A stretch of 64,000 bases of DNA from Massospora cicadina (taxonomy: Eukaryota; Entomophthoromycota; Entomophthoromycetes; Entomophthorales; Entomophthoraceae). The stretch covers positions 62,001 to 126,000 of the forward strand of contig JAKSZP010018565.1 in the NCBI GenBank assembly GCA_022478985.1, read 5' to 3'. The translations under genes and the position numbers were made by a program. Shown here piece by piece: positions 11,152-21,339 of this stretch (positions are counted from its first letter, which is position 1; every line of letters starts with the position of its first letter). The notes beneath the pieces are model-generated. The model was not told where the DNA came from. It saw only the letters and a list, made by a program, of their open reading frames with translations, and searched no databases.

Positions 11152-11604
11152 GGCGCCTCAGGAGCGGTTGGGAGGGCCCTCTGGCCCTATCCCACCACAG
11201 CTCATTTTGGCCAGGCTCCACGTCTGTACTCCAATTCTTTCACTGCCATTGTTGGTTCCTTTGATCTGACTCAATGATTCAATGGAATTGCAGTTTTTTG
11301 CATTTGCGTCAACTTTTCCTGCACAGGTCTCATGTTAATTTTATGCGGATTGTTGATTGGATTTTGTATTTTTGAGGTTCAACTTTGGTGAATTGTGCAC
11401 CGCATTTTCGCCCAAATTGCGGTTGCATTGTTCCTCAATATGTGCATGACTGATGTCGCTTTGTGACTCATTCAGGTTACTGTGAAAATTTTTACCCTGG
11501 GCATATTGTTCTGATTGGTTGGTTCAGTGAATATCCAAAATATCCTCCCAAATTTGTCTGGGGTTAATGGTGGACTCCACGTGTGCTGCCGCTTTGGCCG
11601 CTGC

Positions 11605-12582
11605 TCACTTGCGGGCTATTTGTGCCACTTTACATTGTTTGCTTGTAACTGGGTCCACAATGGAGTATAGTCCATCTTCACCCCAGCGGAATGGGTGGTG
11701 ACCATCAGTCATTTTGGCGAAGCTTTTGTTATCTTCGTCCATTGCTTCCTCACAATAGTCATTTTCCATTAAGCCCTCTTTCACAGGGCATGCGTGTTCC
11801 TTGTGGCCCAGTGAGCCACAGTGGTTGCAAATGGGTGGTGCGCGCTCTGGTGTAACTTGGAACGCGGCTGACTGGCCCCCATCTTCAAAGTGAAATTCTG
11901 CTGTGTGGGGAATTCTGGATAAGTCCTCTTCCACTTCTGGGAAGGGATTGATTACAGTGATAGCTTTGCCCATGCACAGGTTGGGCATCAGGCAAAATTG
12001 CTGTAGTTCAAGTTGCTGAATTTCTCCATAGGCCACGAGACCTTTGAAGAGCTCCTCCTCAATTACCTTATGAGGAAGGTTGGTGGGGAGCGAGTCAAAA
12101 GAGATGAACAAAGTTTTCGCTTTGTTCCATCTGGTGCACGCGGTGCGCACAATTTTTTTGCCCTTGGGGAGGGCAATTTCCACATAGACATTTGCTGCAG
12201 CATCAGCTTCATCGGCTGTTTCAAAACCAATATTGATCCAGCCATGGCCCATGTTGTTGGTGGCTACGTACACCGCATAAGGGAAATTTGAGGGCTGTGC
12301 CTCACATGTTTTCTCCCACAGAATCAGTGACTCATCTCCAAGGAAGAGTCTGATCCCATGTTCCACCTTTAATAAGGGTTGGTTGAACTGAATGTACATA
12401 TATTGCGCGTGCTTTACAGTGAATACCATAAACCCAGATGGTGTCTGAGTTTGCGATTTCTTTGCAGATTGGGTTCCTGGTCCCCCTCCAGGGCGTTTCT
12501 TGCCCTTAGTTGCACCGTTAAGTGCACCACTCACCACGACGCTCGCCCATGTTGTATTATTTTTATTGATAGAGTCGCCCAT
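11605..12582 (-). pseudogene. LINE ORF1: gag-like RNA-binding protein
   Basis: A 325-codon frame starting at an ATG 79 bp inside the element. It has a basic, Gly/Lys-rich N-terminus, a central region that looks like an RRM-type alpha/beta fold (about residues 95-190, including LPTNLPHKVIEEELFKGL), and a CCHC zinc knuckle CNHCGSLGHKEHAC (C-x2-C-x4-H-x4-C, about 11790-11831). LINE ORF1 proteins bind element RNA in cytoplasmic particles. After the TGA ending this frame at 11605 the same frame stays protein-like for about 100 more codons (to about 11270, with further stops), so the original protein was longer. The central block is recognisably related to the proteins of the family A and B retroposons. 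Confidence 0.88.
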
Positions 12583-12818
12583 CTTTCCTGTGTGTGATTA
12601 TCTAAATTTGCTGTTCAAATCAAATTGTAGTAAAAAAGTGATTATTATGAGAAAGAAAAGCTTTTGCAACAAAAAGTATAATAAATCATATTATAAGTTT
12701 TTTTTATAGCTTAGTTATAAAGATCTAGGGTATATAATAAGATTGTTATAAGTTGTTGCTTTTCTAGATATCATACATTTATTATTTCTATTATACTTAT
12801 TGATAGTTTTTAGACACT

Positions 12819-14739
12819 AACTCTCTCTGTTCGGCATAACTTTCTGAGCAAAATTATAAAAATTAATAAAACAAATCATATCGCCTGTTGTAATTCATTC
12901 TGATGTCCTCAGATTCTCTGCCAGCTGCTCCAGCGTGGGGTAGTGGCGAAACTCCCCCTGCCATTTTCCGTCCAGCAGGAAAACGCACTAGGACTGGTTC
13001 ACCCAGTCATTCCAAACCCATGGGCCAATTTTTTCTGCCCAAGGACCTCAACGCCCACCTTGCTTGTACCCAAGCATTACCTCGCTGCCCCCTAGTGCTC
13101 CCCTGGAGCAACATGCGCTACAGCCTAAGGGTCAAATATGGGAAACTATTTCCATACCATGACCAAGCCATTATCAAAAATGGCACAGGCGGTGATGACA
13201 CCCGCCAGATTTATAGATTTCCGCCCCTACAAGGGGTATTTTGACCTTGACTTCACTTGAGAAGCTGGCGCTGCCACTGCAGCAACTGTGCCCCTGGTAT
13301 TCCAGGGCACCCCTCTCCTCACAACTCAGTCTCAGCTCCCAGCGGACACCACCTTGGTGGTTCAGTTTGCTAGCCTTCCCACCCACCTCCCCCCTGAAGT
13401 GCTCCACCAGGAGCTGATGGACAGTTTGGCAGCCTATGACTCCAACCTCATCTTACAATTTGTGGTCCCAAATGGGGCCACACGACTTACTGGGCCTCAG
13501 GCATATGCCACAATCAGCCTTGAATTTAATAAAATCTGATGTCAATTCCGCCGCGCACCATTATTCCCTCAGTATTTGACCATCCATTTTGGGTCCACAT
13601 CAAGGGTGGGCAGATGATATGTCCATCATGTTTCGAGTTGGACCACTCAAAATGCAAGTGCCCCTTCCTAACCACTTCCAATGGATTAGATGACTCATCC
13701 ACCAACCTCCAATCTGCTTCCCACCCTGTACAAGTTCCAGTATGGGGCACAATCCTACCTCCACCACCCCCAAAACTGGAAGCTGCAGCTGCACCTGCAG
13801 CAACCAATCAGCCTCCTCCTCACCCAGATGCCACAAATAATTCCTCCAATCAAGCATTGAATTGGATCCCACTTTGATACCATGCTTCCTCAAATGAATC
13901 ACCCAAACCTCAACTGTATGCTTATTCCCCAATCCAATTCAACCAAAACCCATGATTACTGGATGAAATTAGAGATCAGGTAGGTTCATTGAAGAACCAT
14001 CTCTGCAAATTGAGCAGTTTGTTAATGCAGAATGGGACGCCAGATACCCCTCTACTTTATACCTCACAGCCAAACACCGAATTTTTTTGAAGTGATCACC
14101 AGCTTGCAGTTGAAGCAGCTGCAACACCAGATTGTCATTCCCTGCATAAAGCTGTCACTAAGTCAGTATTGATGCTCACAGGAGGAATTCCACCTCCTGT
14201 TACCCCGCAACCCTAACCCCAAAATTAAAATCACAGTGAACCAGCTACACAAAAACGTTAAAAATGCTATCAAGAATGTGGCAACTATAGAACGGAATCC
14301 AAAAGCAAAATTGACCTGAACAAACATTGCCACGTTTGTTAAACTCCCAGACGCCCGCATCAAAGCTGAAAAAGCTTTGACTGAATATATCAGTGCCATT
14401 AATCTAGCTGCAATTTCCATGAAATCCCAATTATTATAGATATCAAACCCCATGCTGCAGATGCCCCAACGCCATTACTGTCTTCCATGACATGCACTCT
14501 ACTATGGGAGGAAGAAGCTGCTGCCAAAGAGGCTGCCAAAGATGAGCCCCCAACCCCCCTCCCCTTCCGCCACAAGGGATAAGCAGTTTCCGCTGACCCC
14601 CTGGTTGGTTGTTTTTTTAAGCGTTTCACTCAATCCGCTCATTAGGGTGTTTTGTTTAAACCAAGTAGTTACGTTAGTTTTTAGTCTAGTTTTAGTTTTG
14701 GTAATGTCCATCCCCTGGTTGGCTTGCCTAGAATAAATA
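12819..14739 (+). mobile_element. gag-only retroposon, family A, copy a
   Basis: A non-LTR-type insertion with no reverse transcriptase. It is flanked by 16-bp target duplications ATAGTTTTTAGACACT (12803-12818) and ATAGTTTTTAGATACT (14740-14755). The 5' end reads AACTCTCTCTGTTCGGCATA, matching the 5' ends of copies b, c and d, so it is full length (1.9 kb). The 3' end carries GGTAATGTCCATCCCCTGG, the tail shared with the LINE. It codes one gag-like protein, here broken. Confidence 0.85.
12903..14580 (+). pseudogene. family A zinc-knuckle protein, copy a
   Basis: The family protein, pieced from all copies, has: a basic N-terminus (PAGKRTRTGSPSHSKPMGQF), a block SLRVKYGKLFPYHDQAIIK, an RRM-like region with LPTHLPPEVLHQELMDSLAAY, a knuckle CPSCFELDHSKCKC (C-x2-C-x4-H-x4-C, here 13620-13661), a Pro/Ala-rich linker (PPPPPKLEAAAAPAATNQ) and a C-terminal helical domain (KLPDARIKAEKALTEY, about 14340-14400). 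The RRM-like and knuckle parts align with LINE ORF1. Copy a starts at ATG 12903, has a stop at 13242, frame changes near 13280 and 13535, and further stops after 13875. RNA binding is expected for such a protein; any enzymatic role is unlikely. Confidence 0.75.
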
Positions 14740-14813
14740 ATAGTTTTTAGATACTTGTTTGTCCCAAGGTTGACACACCTCAAATATTTTTTAAATAGTT
14801 TTTAGACACTTGT
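14740..14813. repeat. second and third copies of the copy a target duplication, with a 36-bp insert
   Basis: ATAGTTTTTAGATACTTGT (14740-14758) is followed by 36 bp (14759-14794) and then ATAGTTTTTAGACACTTGT (14795-14813). With 12803-12818 there are thus three copies of one target. The insert, read on the minus strand, contains GGTGTGTCAACCTTGGGACAA, loosely like the family B tail, so a micro-insertion beside copy a is likely but not certain. Confidence 0.6.
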
Positions 14814-14874
14814 CAAGAGAGTGTCTGTAACTCTTTCATTCCCAGAGAGGTGGTGCAGGATGAACAGCCACATC

Positions 14875-15261
14875 TCAGGAACTAGCTGTTAGCAAGATGG
14901 TAAACAGGGCCACACGGAGGGTTCCAGAGCAAAATGGACCCAGGGAAAGGCTGTACAATGTGGTACATAGGATTAGGTAGCCAATAAACAACAAAACTTG
15001 GTTGGATACCAAAGTGGAGTCTATAATCAAGTGGAGATCTGTGCTGGAGAGCTTGGGTGCCTTGATATGGAGGGGACCAGGTTGGCTCAGCAGTGAACCA
15101 GATACAGTAGATAATTTGGTTAAAATAAAGTGTCCAACACTATTAAAGACCTCCTCAAGGAGGTCTGCACAGGTTTGCCCAAGGAACCATATAAGAAATT
15201 GTAAATTTAGTGGAAATTTTTTCATCAGTAAGTCAGTTGATAAGGAAAGTTGGTCTTGCAA
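14875..15261 (-). CDS. unrecognised 128-residue frame with hydrophobic segments
   Basis: An uninterrupted frame in a stretch with no other annotation. Residues about 78-120 (STLVSNQVLLFIGYLILCTT and SGTLRVALFTILL) are hydrophobic, as in one or two membrane segments. I recognise no domain. It could be part of an LTR-borne membrane frame like those in elements 4 and 5, since it is short, hydrophobic and in repeat DNA, but I cannot align them. It may equally be a chance frame. Confidence 0.25.
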   Translation of the reverse strand: MQDQLSLSTDLLMKKFPLNLQFLIWFLGQTCADLLEEVFNSVGHFILTKLSTVSGSLLSQPGPLHIKAPKLSSTDLHLIIDSTLVSNQVLLFIGYLILCTTLYSLSLGPFCSGTLRVALFTILLTASS

Positions 15262-15477
15262 AAAATACTTTAAACAATAGAAGGTGAGTCATGAATCAGG
15301 GGAAATGGTATTAAGCCTAAACAAACTAATAGGTGCATACTGTCATCAGCCATGGTACTGTAACTTGAAATTGACCAAACTTTAGTTATGGATTGTAGTT
15401 GGGCTCATCCCAATTTAATATTATAAAATGGAACAGGTTTTAAAATCATGTTACTTGCACAACTGTGATGAACCATC
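15262..15477. other. spacer without recognisable feature
   Basis: AT-rich, stops in all frames. Confidence 0.4.
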
Positions 15478-15715
15478 AGGATTTAGAACGTAGCTGGTGC
15501 GTTTTAATGCCCAGGCTGTAACATTGGGCTGAGCATCATGCACATTCCTAGAACTAACCTGGGCATATCTTTCCTGTACCCAGCGTTGGTCCAGGGTATG
15601 TTTAAGGTCAAAAAGGCCTTGTAATTTGATCTTTTTGGCCTACTGACTTACAGCTTTATCCTTACAATCTGTGCTCTCAATTATGTCATGGAGCCCTAAA
15701 ACACTAACAAGTTTT
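15470..15715 (-). pseudogene. unrecognised coding relic
   Basis: On the minus strand a protein-like reading runs about 80 codons with one stop: LHDIIESTDCKDKAVSQ, stop, then KLQGLFDLKHTLDQRWVQER and NVTAWALKRTSYVLNPDG before the next stop. Composition (balanced charged residues, Trp, few low-complexity runs) contrasts with the AT-rich surroundings. I cannot assign a family. A decayed transposon gag or an exon relic are both possible. Confidence 0.35.
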
Positions 15716-15720
15716 AATCA

Positions 15721-16370
15721 ACTATAAAATATAAGTATTTATTTGTAAAGAATATAAAAGTAATACTTAAGCAATTCAATTTAAAAAAAGTATTATATGA
15801 TGGATTTATCTATGTAAATGCTGCTCTTACCTCCTTAATTTTTATAAAGAATTTTAATAAAAAACTGCTTTTATTTTGTATACTATAATTTTATAATGTT
15901 TTTATAAAATAAAATATTATTCTATCATTATAAATCTAAATCTATATTTTTTGAAACTATTATTTTTAATATTAGCGGAGCTTAAATTATAAAAGGTTAT
16001 AGATAACCATGGTAAAAACTATATAGAAACTTTCTGCTACCACACAAGTAGATATAGGTTTAAGGCTAGCATACAGCTAAAGTATCATGTGATATTTGTC
16101 TCAATGTTGATCTGCCTCAAGTAGTATCTAGAATTGATAGTTTGGTAATAAAGTTTATTCTAGAAGCTTATATATTAAGTGTGTTATCAATTAAATTTCT
16201 TTTATGTGATTTACTTAAAATATTAAATAATTATTTAATTTCTTTTTAAAGGTGTTGAAGTTTATATTATATATTTGCCTTATTTAGTAGACATATAAGC
16301 TATTTTGTTAAATGTAAAGTAAAATTATATAAATCCTTAAAACGTGATATTATTAAATATATTTTTATTT
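15721..16370. other. AT-rich stretch
   Basis: About 75-80 per cent A+T by eye, no coding frame or repeat recognised. Confidence 0.5.
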
Positions 16371-17714
16371 AACCAAGGTAAGCCAACCAGGGGATAGACA
16401 TTACCAAACTAAAAACTAAAATCATAGTAAAAAATCAACAATTTTAACAAAATGCTCAAAATGGACAGATCAATTGAATCATACCTAACAAAAATCCAAC
16501 CAGGTGGGTAGCAAATACTGCTATCCCTCCATGGTGGATGGGGAGGGGGATTGGGGGGCTCATTTTTGGCCACATCCATCTCATCCCAGAGTAGGGTGCG
16601 TGTTAAGGCAGATAGTAAGGGTGTGGGGGCATTGATGGTATGGGGTTTGATATCCTTAGTGACTAGAAAATCCAAATAGTTGCCAGCCATCATAATGCCA
16701 ACAATGTATTTGGCCAAAGCATATTCAGCTTTGAGGTGGGCATCTGGGAGTTTAATGAACATGGCAATGTTGGTTCAGGTTATTTTTGCTTTCAGATTCC
16801 ATGCTACTGTTACCACGTTCTAGATGGCTTCAGTGACGTTTTTGTGTAAAATTTTCATATTGATCTTACTTTGTGTAGTAAGATCTTTGGGAATAATGGG
16901 AGATAGAATTCCATGCAAGCGCAGCCAAAGATTTGGTGGCAGCTTTGTGGAGCGGATGACAATCTGGTGTGGTGGCTGCATCTACTGCAAGCTGGTGGTC
17001 ACTGTAGAACATTTTGGAGTTTTGTTGTAAGACATATTTCTGAGGAAGGTATTTTGCATCCCAATCTGCGTTACAGAGCCGCTAAACTTGCAGCAATGAT
17101 TCTTCAATGATGTTACCTAATTTGTTGATTTCATCCAATAATTACCTTGAGTTTTGGTTGAATTTGATTGAGGAATCAGTGTACAGTTGAGGTTTGTTTA
17201 ATTTGTTTACAGATGCATGGGATCAAGCTGGGATCCAATCTGATGTTTGATTGGAGGAATTATTTATGGCATTGGGGTGGGGAGGAGGCTGATTGGTGGC
17301 TGCAGGTGCAGCTGCTTTATCAGGATTTGGGGGTGGAGGAGGTAGAATTGTGCCCCATACCTGAAATGTACAGAGTGGGCATTAGTTTGGAGGTCAGTGG
17401 ATGAGCCATCCAATCCATCTGTAATGGTTGAGTAGGGGCATTTGCGTTTCAAGTGGTCTAACTCAAAACATGATGGACAGATCATCCACCCGCCCTTGAC
17501 GCGGGCCCAAAACAGATGGTCAGGTGCTGAGGGAATAACGGTGAACGGCGGAATTGCCACCACAATTTTACTAAATTCAGGGCTTATCATGGCATATGCC
17601 TGAGGCCCAGCAAGTCATACGGCCCCATTTGGGACCACAAATTATAGGATGGGGTTGGAGCCATAGGCTGCCAAACCGGCCATCAGCTCCTGGTGGAGAA
17701 CTTCAGGGGGGAAG

Positions 17715-18332
17715 TGTAACGAATGGTATTAAGCCATTCATTGCATTTTGATTCAGGTTTGGATTTTCTGAATCCGAATCGATTTGTTTAAAAATATTTT
17801 TGGTGTTTGTCAGGTTTGGGCGCTGGGTTGTGCCTCGCCTGAATTATTGATTAGGCTCTTACAAGCCTAATCAATGGTTTGGGTGAGGCCCCAGAAGGGC
17901 GACCTTTAAGGTTGAGCCTGCGCAATTCCAAACTTCATTCAGAATTCTCTCTCTTTCTCTCTGGTGGCCTAGGGCCACCCTTACCTTATCTTACCTGATG
18001 ATCTGCGCACAACAAGTTTTTGTCACATCAACAAAAACTTGGGTTTTTGGGGTATGATCTTCCTCAAATATCCTGTCTTTTCCTTGGTGTGTTTGCGGCA
18101 TCAAATTATTGAATTCTGTTCATCAGCAACTTTTTTTGATAATAAATAAAATAAGGTTAATTACAGGGTTTGCAACCTTGCTTACCAAATTTTGTCTTTT
18201 TATCACTTCAAATTTCCCTAATTCCAAGGTTTACTACCTCAAGAGTCCAGCTCATGCTGGACATTCAGCATGAATTGCGTCAAACCTAAGGTAAGATGGC
18301 AATCAGAAACTGGGACATTTACAACCATTACA
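17715..18332. repeat. solo LTR inside copy b
   Basis: Begins TGTAACGAATGG and ends ACAACCATTACA, with short inverted ends TGTAA/TTACA. Flanks GGAAG (17710-17714) and GGAGG (18333-18337) are a 5-bp duplication with one change; removing the insert restores the family A sequence seen in copy c. It contains AATAAA-rich sequence near 18145, a CT-rich run near 17950 and a perfect 12-bp hairpin at 17846-17875. No internal region is present, so this is a solo LTR left by LTR-LTR recombination. Its superfamily is not clear. Confidence 0.82.
17846..17875. other. perfect 12-bp hairpin in the solo LTR
   Basis: ATTGATTAGGCT, a six-base loop CTTACA, then AGCCTAATCAAT. In an LTR this could act in RNA folding or termination; no role is shown. 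Confidence 0.55.
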
Positions 18333-18896
18333 GGAGGTGGGTGGGCAGGCCAGCAAACTGGACCACCAAAGTGGTGTCCGCTGGGAGCTGAGTACAAGTT
18401 GTGGGGAGAGGGGTTCTCTGGAATACCAGGGGCACAGTTGCTGCAGTGGCAGCGTCAGCTTTGCAGGTGAAGCCAAGGTCAAAATACCCCTTGTAGGGGA
18501 GGAAATTGATAAATATGGCGGGTATCATCACCACCTGTGCCATTTTTGATAATGGCTTGGTCATGGTATGAAAATAGTTTCCCATATTTGACCCTTAGGC
18601 TGTAGCGCATGTTGCTCCAGGGGAGCACTAGGGGGCAGCGAGGTACCGCTTGGGTACAAGCAAGGTGGGCGTCAAGGTCCTTGGGCAGAACAAATTGGCC
18701 CATGGGTTTGGAATGACTGGGTAAACCAGTCCTAGCGCGTTTTCCTGCTGGACAGAAAAAGGTGGGGGAGTTTCACCGCTGCCTCACGCTGGATCAGCTG
18801 GTGGAGAATATGAGGGCATTGGAGCAAAACAACCATGGGAAAATATGATTTTTTTTTAATTTGAGTAATTTGGCTCAGAAAGTTATGCTGAGCGGA

Positions 18897-19060
18897 AAGA
18901 GTGTATTTTAAATTATCTATAATATATAAAAAATTGATAAGGATCTATTTTAAATGTTCTTTTTATCTTTTATAGTTTAGTGCAGTATAAAAACTAGACC
19001 CTAAGGAATTATATAAATTCTTTTTTGCAATTCAATATTTATAATTATTTATGTCTATAC
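18897..19060. other. AT-rich spacer
   Basis: AT-rich sequence between copy b and the family B element. No feature seen. Confidence 0.4.
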
Positions 19061-20935
19061 TTTTTTAGCACTAGTGGTTCCCAACCCAAAAGGGGGAGCT
19101 GACACACATCTTTATTTGTGAATGAGCCAAATAAATGGATTATTAGAAATAAAAATTTGTTAATATAGCCCCTAAGTTATTGTCCTAAGAAGACATATCA
19201 AAAGGGAATGAAGCTTTGGAGAAGCTTTTGTCTGGTGCCCGTTTTAGCTGGAAGACCATGGCGGACAGCATTAGAGGTGAGAGCATCAGTGACATGGGGC
19301 ATAAGGAGGTAAAGTTGTGAGTTTTCTTTGTTTATGAGGCCAATGATGTCCATTGCACAATATATTGAGAAAGTTGATGCTCAGCTAAAGTGATGAGAGC
19401 TGGCACACAAGTGAAAGACTTGATGCGCTGGTGGGTTTGGGAATAATTGGGGTTGAAAAGAGAAGTTTTTGCCATGCCAATGCAAGCGCGGCTCACATTA
19501 AAAGTGAGCTCCTCAATTTTATATTTTGCAGCTTCATCAAAATTAAACAGGAAATTTTGGATAGGATTACTTTCAACTAAGGGTTCTATTACCCCATGGA
19601 GATGCTAGTGGAGGAGGGCGATGGGAGGGGCAACTGCAGCTTCCACCGCCATATTTTATATTTTAATAATTTGGGAAGCCATTTTTAGAGCAAAAACGGT
19701 GGGGGCACAAATTGGGAGGATTAATAAGAACTCCTCCAATGCAAAATCTAGCTTAGCATTGAATGGATGGTCACTTTCATTGTTCCAATTGAGACACTCA
19801 AATGGATTAAGCTTGGCCATCGCTGGCCCAGCCACAGGAGTTAATGTGGTGGAAGAGTCTTATTGACTGCAAACAGTTGACCATGGAAGCTCAGCCAAAA
19901 CTTTTTCAGCTATCAACTCAGGATTCTGTAACCCAGTCAAATTATTTAAATTTTCAAAATCATTAAGATTTTGATTGGCTGCTACTTTTGAAGCAGCGCC
20001 AGAATTACCTGAGGTTGGGGCAAGAGGATCACGTCCCATTCAAAGAATTTGGGCATGGCTGCAGTTTGGCTGATGCTAGAAGGAGGGCAGTGGAAGTGGC
20101 AGAGGCAGAAACTGTGGGGCACTTGCACTTTAAATGATCCAATTCTAAGCACAGGGGAAAATTGTGTGGCCGTTCTTGACCCATGCCCAAAAAGGGGTGA
20201 TCTGGCATGGGTACGATTACCATATAAGGGGGAATTTTGAGATGAGTATCAAAATGGAAAGGGTAGATTGTTGCAAAGGATTGAGGCCCTGCTAATTGAT
20301 CTGCATCATTGGCACCACAAACTGTAGCATGGGGTCTGCACCATAAAGAGCCAAAACCTTCATGAGTTCATGGCTGAGGCTCTCATGGGAGAAATGGGAA
20401 GGCAACCCAGCAAACTGGACCACCAAAATGGCCTCATCTGGGAGCTGGGTGTGAACCGTGGGAAGCAGAATTTTTGTAAGATTAATGGAAGCTTTGCTGC
20501 TGAATTTGCATCAGCTTCAGAGAGGAAGCTAAGGTCAAAATACCCCTTAAAGGGTGGAAATCAATAAAACTAGAAGTTTTAAAACTGCTGTGGCCATCTT
20601 GATGATGGCCGCAATAACATATAGGAAGAGATTCCCATATTTGACCCAAAGGCTGAAATACAAATTACTCTGGGGGCACCAACAGGCTCTAGAGCACCGC
20701 CTGGGTGGTTGTGAGGTGGTGAGCCAAGTCCAGAGGGGGGATATAACGCCCAGTAGCATTATGAGGGGCTATTAGAGCCAGCCCAGGCATGCTTCAGCGG
20801 CGGCCAAAAAATGGCAGTGGGTGGTGCACCACCACCCCACACCAGGGCAGCAGGCGTCAACTGCATCAACATTGGTTAGTTTGGCTTGATCAAGCAGCTG
20901 TTTTTTGTTTTTCTTTTAAATTCAAATTTGGCTTC
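19061..20935 (-). mobile_element. gag-only retroposon, family B, near full length
   Basis: Read on the minus strand it starts near 20935 and ends in CCCCTTTTGGGTTGGGAACC, ACTAGTGCTAAAAAA at 19061. The coding blocks parallel family A (N-terminal AAP...WG.GAPPTAIF, WVKYGNLF, RRM-like block, a knuckle-like block) but the 3' tail is different, so I treat it as a sister family. The same tail appears in micro-insertions at 21297, 39811 and 41403 and in the relic at 48862. Target duplications were not found. Confidence 0.65.
19250..20860 (-). pseudogene. family B gag-like protein
   Basis: Recognisable pieces on the minus strand: near 20820-20760 a start region like family A; SLWVKYGNLF at about 20670-20640; and LCLELDHLKCKCP at about 20165-20127, which aligns with the family A knuckle but has Phe where the first Cys should be, so zinc binding is probably lost in this copy. 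The C-terminal region reaches PHVTDALTSNAVRHGLPAK near 19290-19235. Several stops and frameshifts occur throughout. Confidence 0.55.
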
Positions 20936-21178
20936 AATCTTAGATATCAAAGTGAAAGATAGTTTTTTTACTATATATGCTATACTAAAAGTAAAAAGTA
21001 TAGTAAAATTATATATTTAATGAAGATACTATTGTTTATCTATCTCAACCTAAAAAGTATACTATAAATAAATAAAGTATATGTTTAAGTTATGGTAATA
21101 TTAATTTGTTTTAAAACATTTAAAATACAGTTTATAAAGCTTATATATAATTAGCATACAATTATAACTAAGCTTAGA
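20936..21178. other. AT-rich spacer
   Basis: AT-rich, no frame or repeat recognised; ends at the 17-bp target duplication of copy c. Confidence 0.4.
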
Positions 21179-21280
21179 ATTATTAAAAATGTATATTGTT
21201 TATTTGAGGCAAGCTGACCAGGGGACGGACATTACCAAAACTAAAAATATACTACAAAAACATAACTATTTGGTTCAAAC

Positions 21281-21339
21281 AAAACGCCCTGATGAGGTTG
21301 GGACCATCTAGTACTAAAAAAAAAAAACGCCCTAATGAG
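21281..21339 (+). mobile_element. 27-bp family B tail micro-insertion in copy c
   Basis: GTTGGGACCATCTAGTACTA plus an A-run (21297-21323) sits between AAAACGCCCTGATGAG (21281-21296) and AAAACGCCCTAATGAG (21324-21339). Copy a lacks the insert at this point and has one copy of the target. A 16-bp duplication, an A-tail and the family B 3' end identify an extremely 5'-truncated retroposon. Confidence 0.82.

Larger units (their letters stand above)
7430..12661 (-). mobile_element. full-length LINE (non-LTR retrotransposon)
   Basis: Encodes ORF1 (CCHC zinc knuckle) and ORF2 (apurinic-type endonuclease, reverse transcriptase, C-terminal zinc motif), read on the minus strand. Its limits are set by a perfect 19-bp target duplication, TTTTGCAACAAAAAGTATA, at 7411-7429 and 12662-12680. 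The 3' end is a short A-rich tail after CTTACCTTGGTTAG, typical of target-primed reverse transcription. Length 5.2 kb with an intact 5' UTR shows it is not 5'-truncated. No RNase H domain is visible. ORF1 and ORF2 have stops and frameshifts. The last 45 bp are nearly the same as the 3' tail of the gag-only family A copies in this window. Confidence 0.93.
16409..18790 (-). pseudogene. family A zinc-knuckle protein, copy b
   Basis: The N-terminal part lies at 18790-18333 (SNMRYSLRVKYGKLFSYHDQ, then AADAATAATVPLVFQ-like RRM region), the middle and C-terminal parts left of the solo LTR. The knuckle CPSCFELDHLKRKC is at about 17485-17444. The C-terminal helical domain is open at 16762-16409 (KLPDAHLKAEYALAKYIVG, TRTLLWDEMD, then a Pro-rich stretch). 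Frameshifts separate the blocks. Function as for copy a. Confidence 0.72.
16371..18896 (-). mobile_element. gag-only retroposon, family A, copy b (interrupted by a solo LTR)
   Basis: The 5' end (right) matches the family start CTCTTTCCGCTCAGCATAAC. The 3' end (left) is GGTAATGTCTATCCCCTGG, TTGGCTTACCTTGGTTAAAT, the form closest to the LINE tail. A 618-bp solo LTR (17715-18332) splits the coding region. I could not find convincing target duplications, so the outer limits are approximate. Confidence 0.8.

Noticed and set aside
10602..12709. Plus-strand frames opposite the LINE (e.g. 10602-10820, 10977-11264, 12013-12291, 12379-12597)
   Set aside because: Shadows of the minus-strand ORF1/ORF2, which carry the recognisable motifs.
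12500..12709. Frame at 12500-12709 as a gene start next to the LINE
   Set aside because: It crosses the LINE 5' end and the target duplication.
13174..13932. Minus-strand frames in copy a (13174-13407, 13526-13807, 13600-13932)
   Set aside because: Antisense of the zinc-knuckle region; the plus strand has the conserved motifs.
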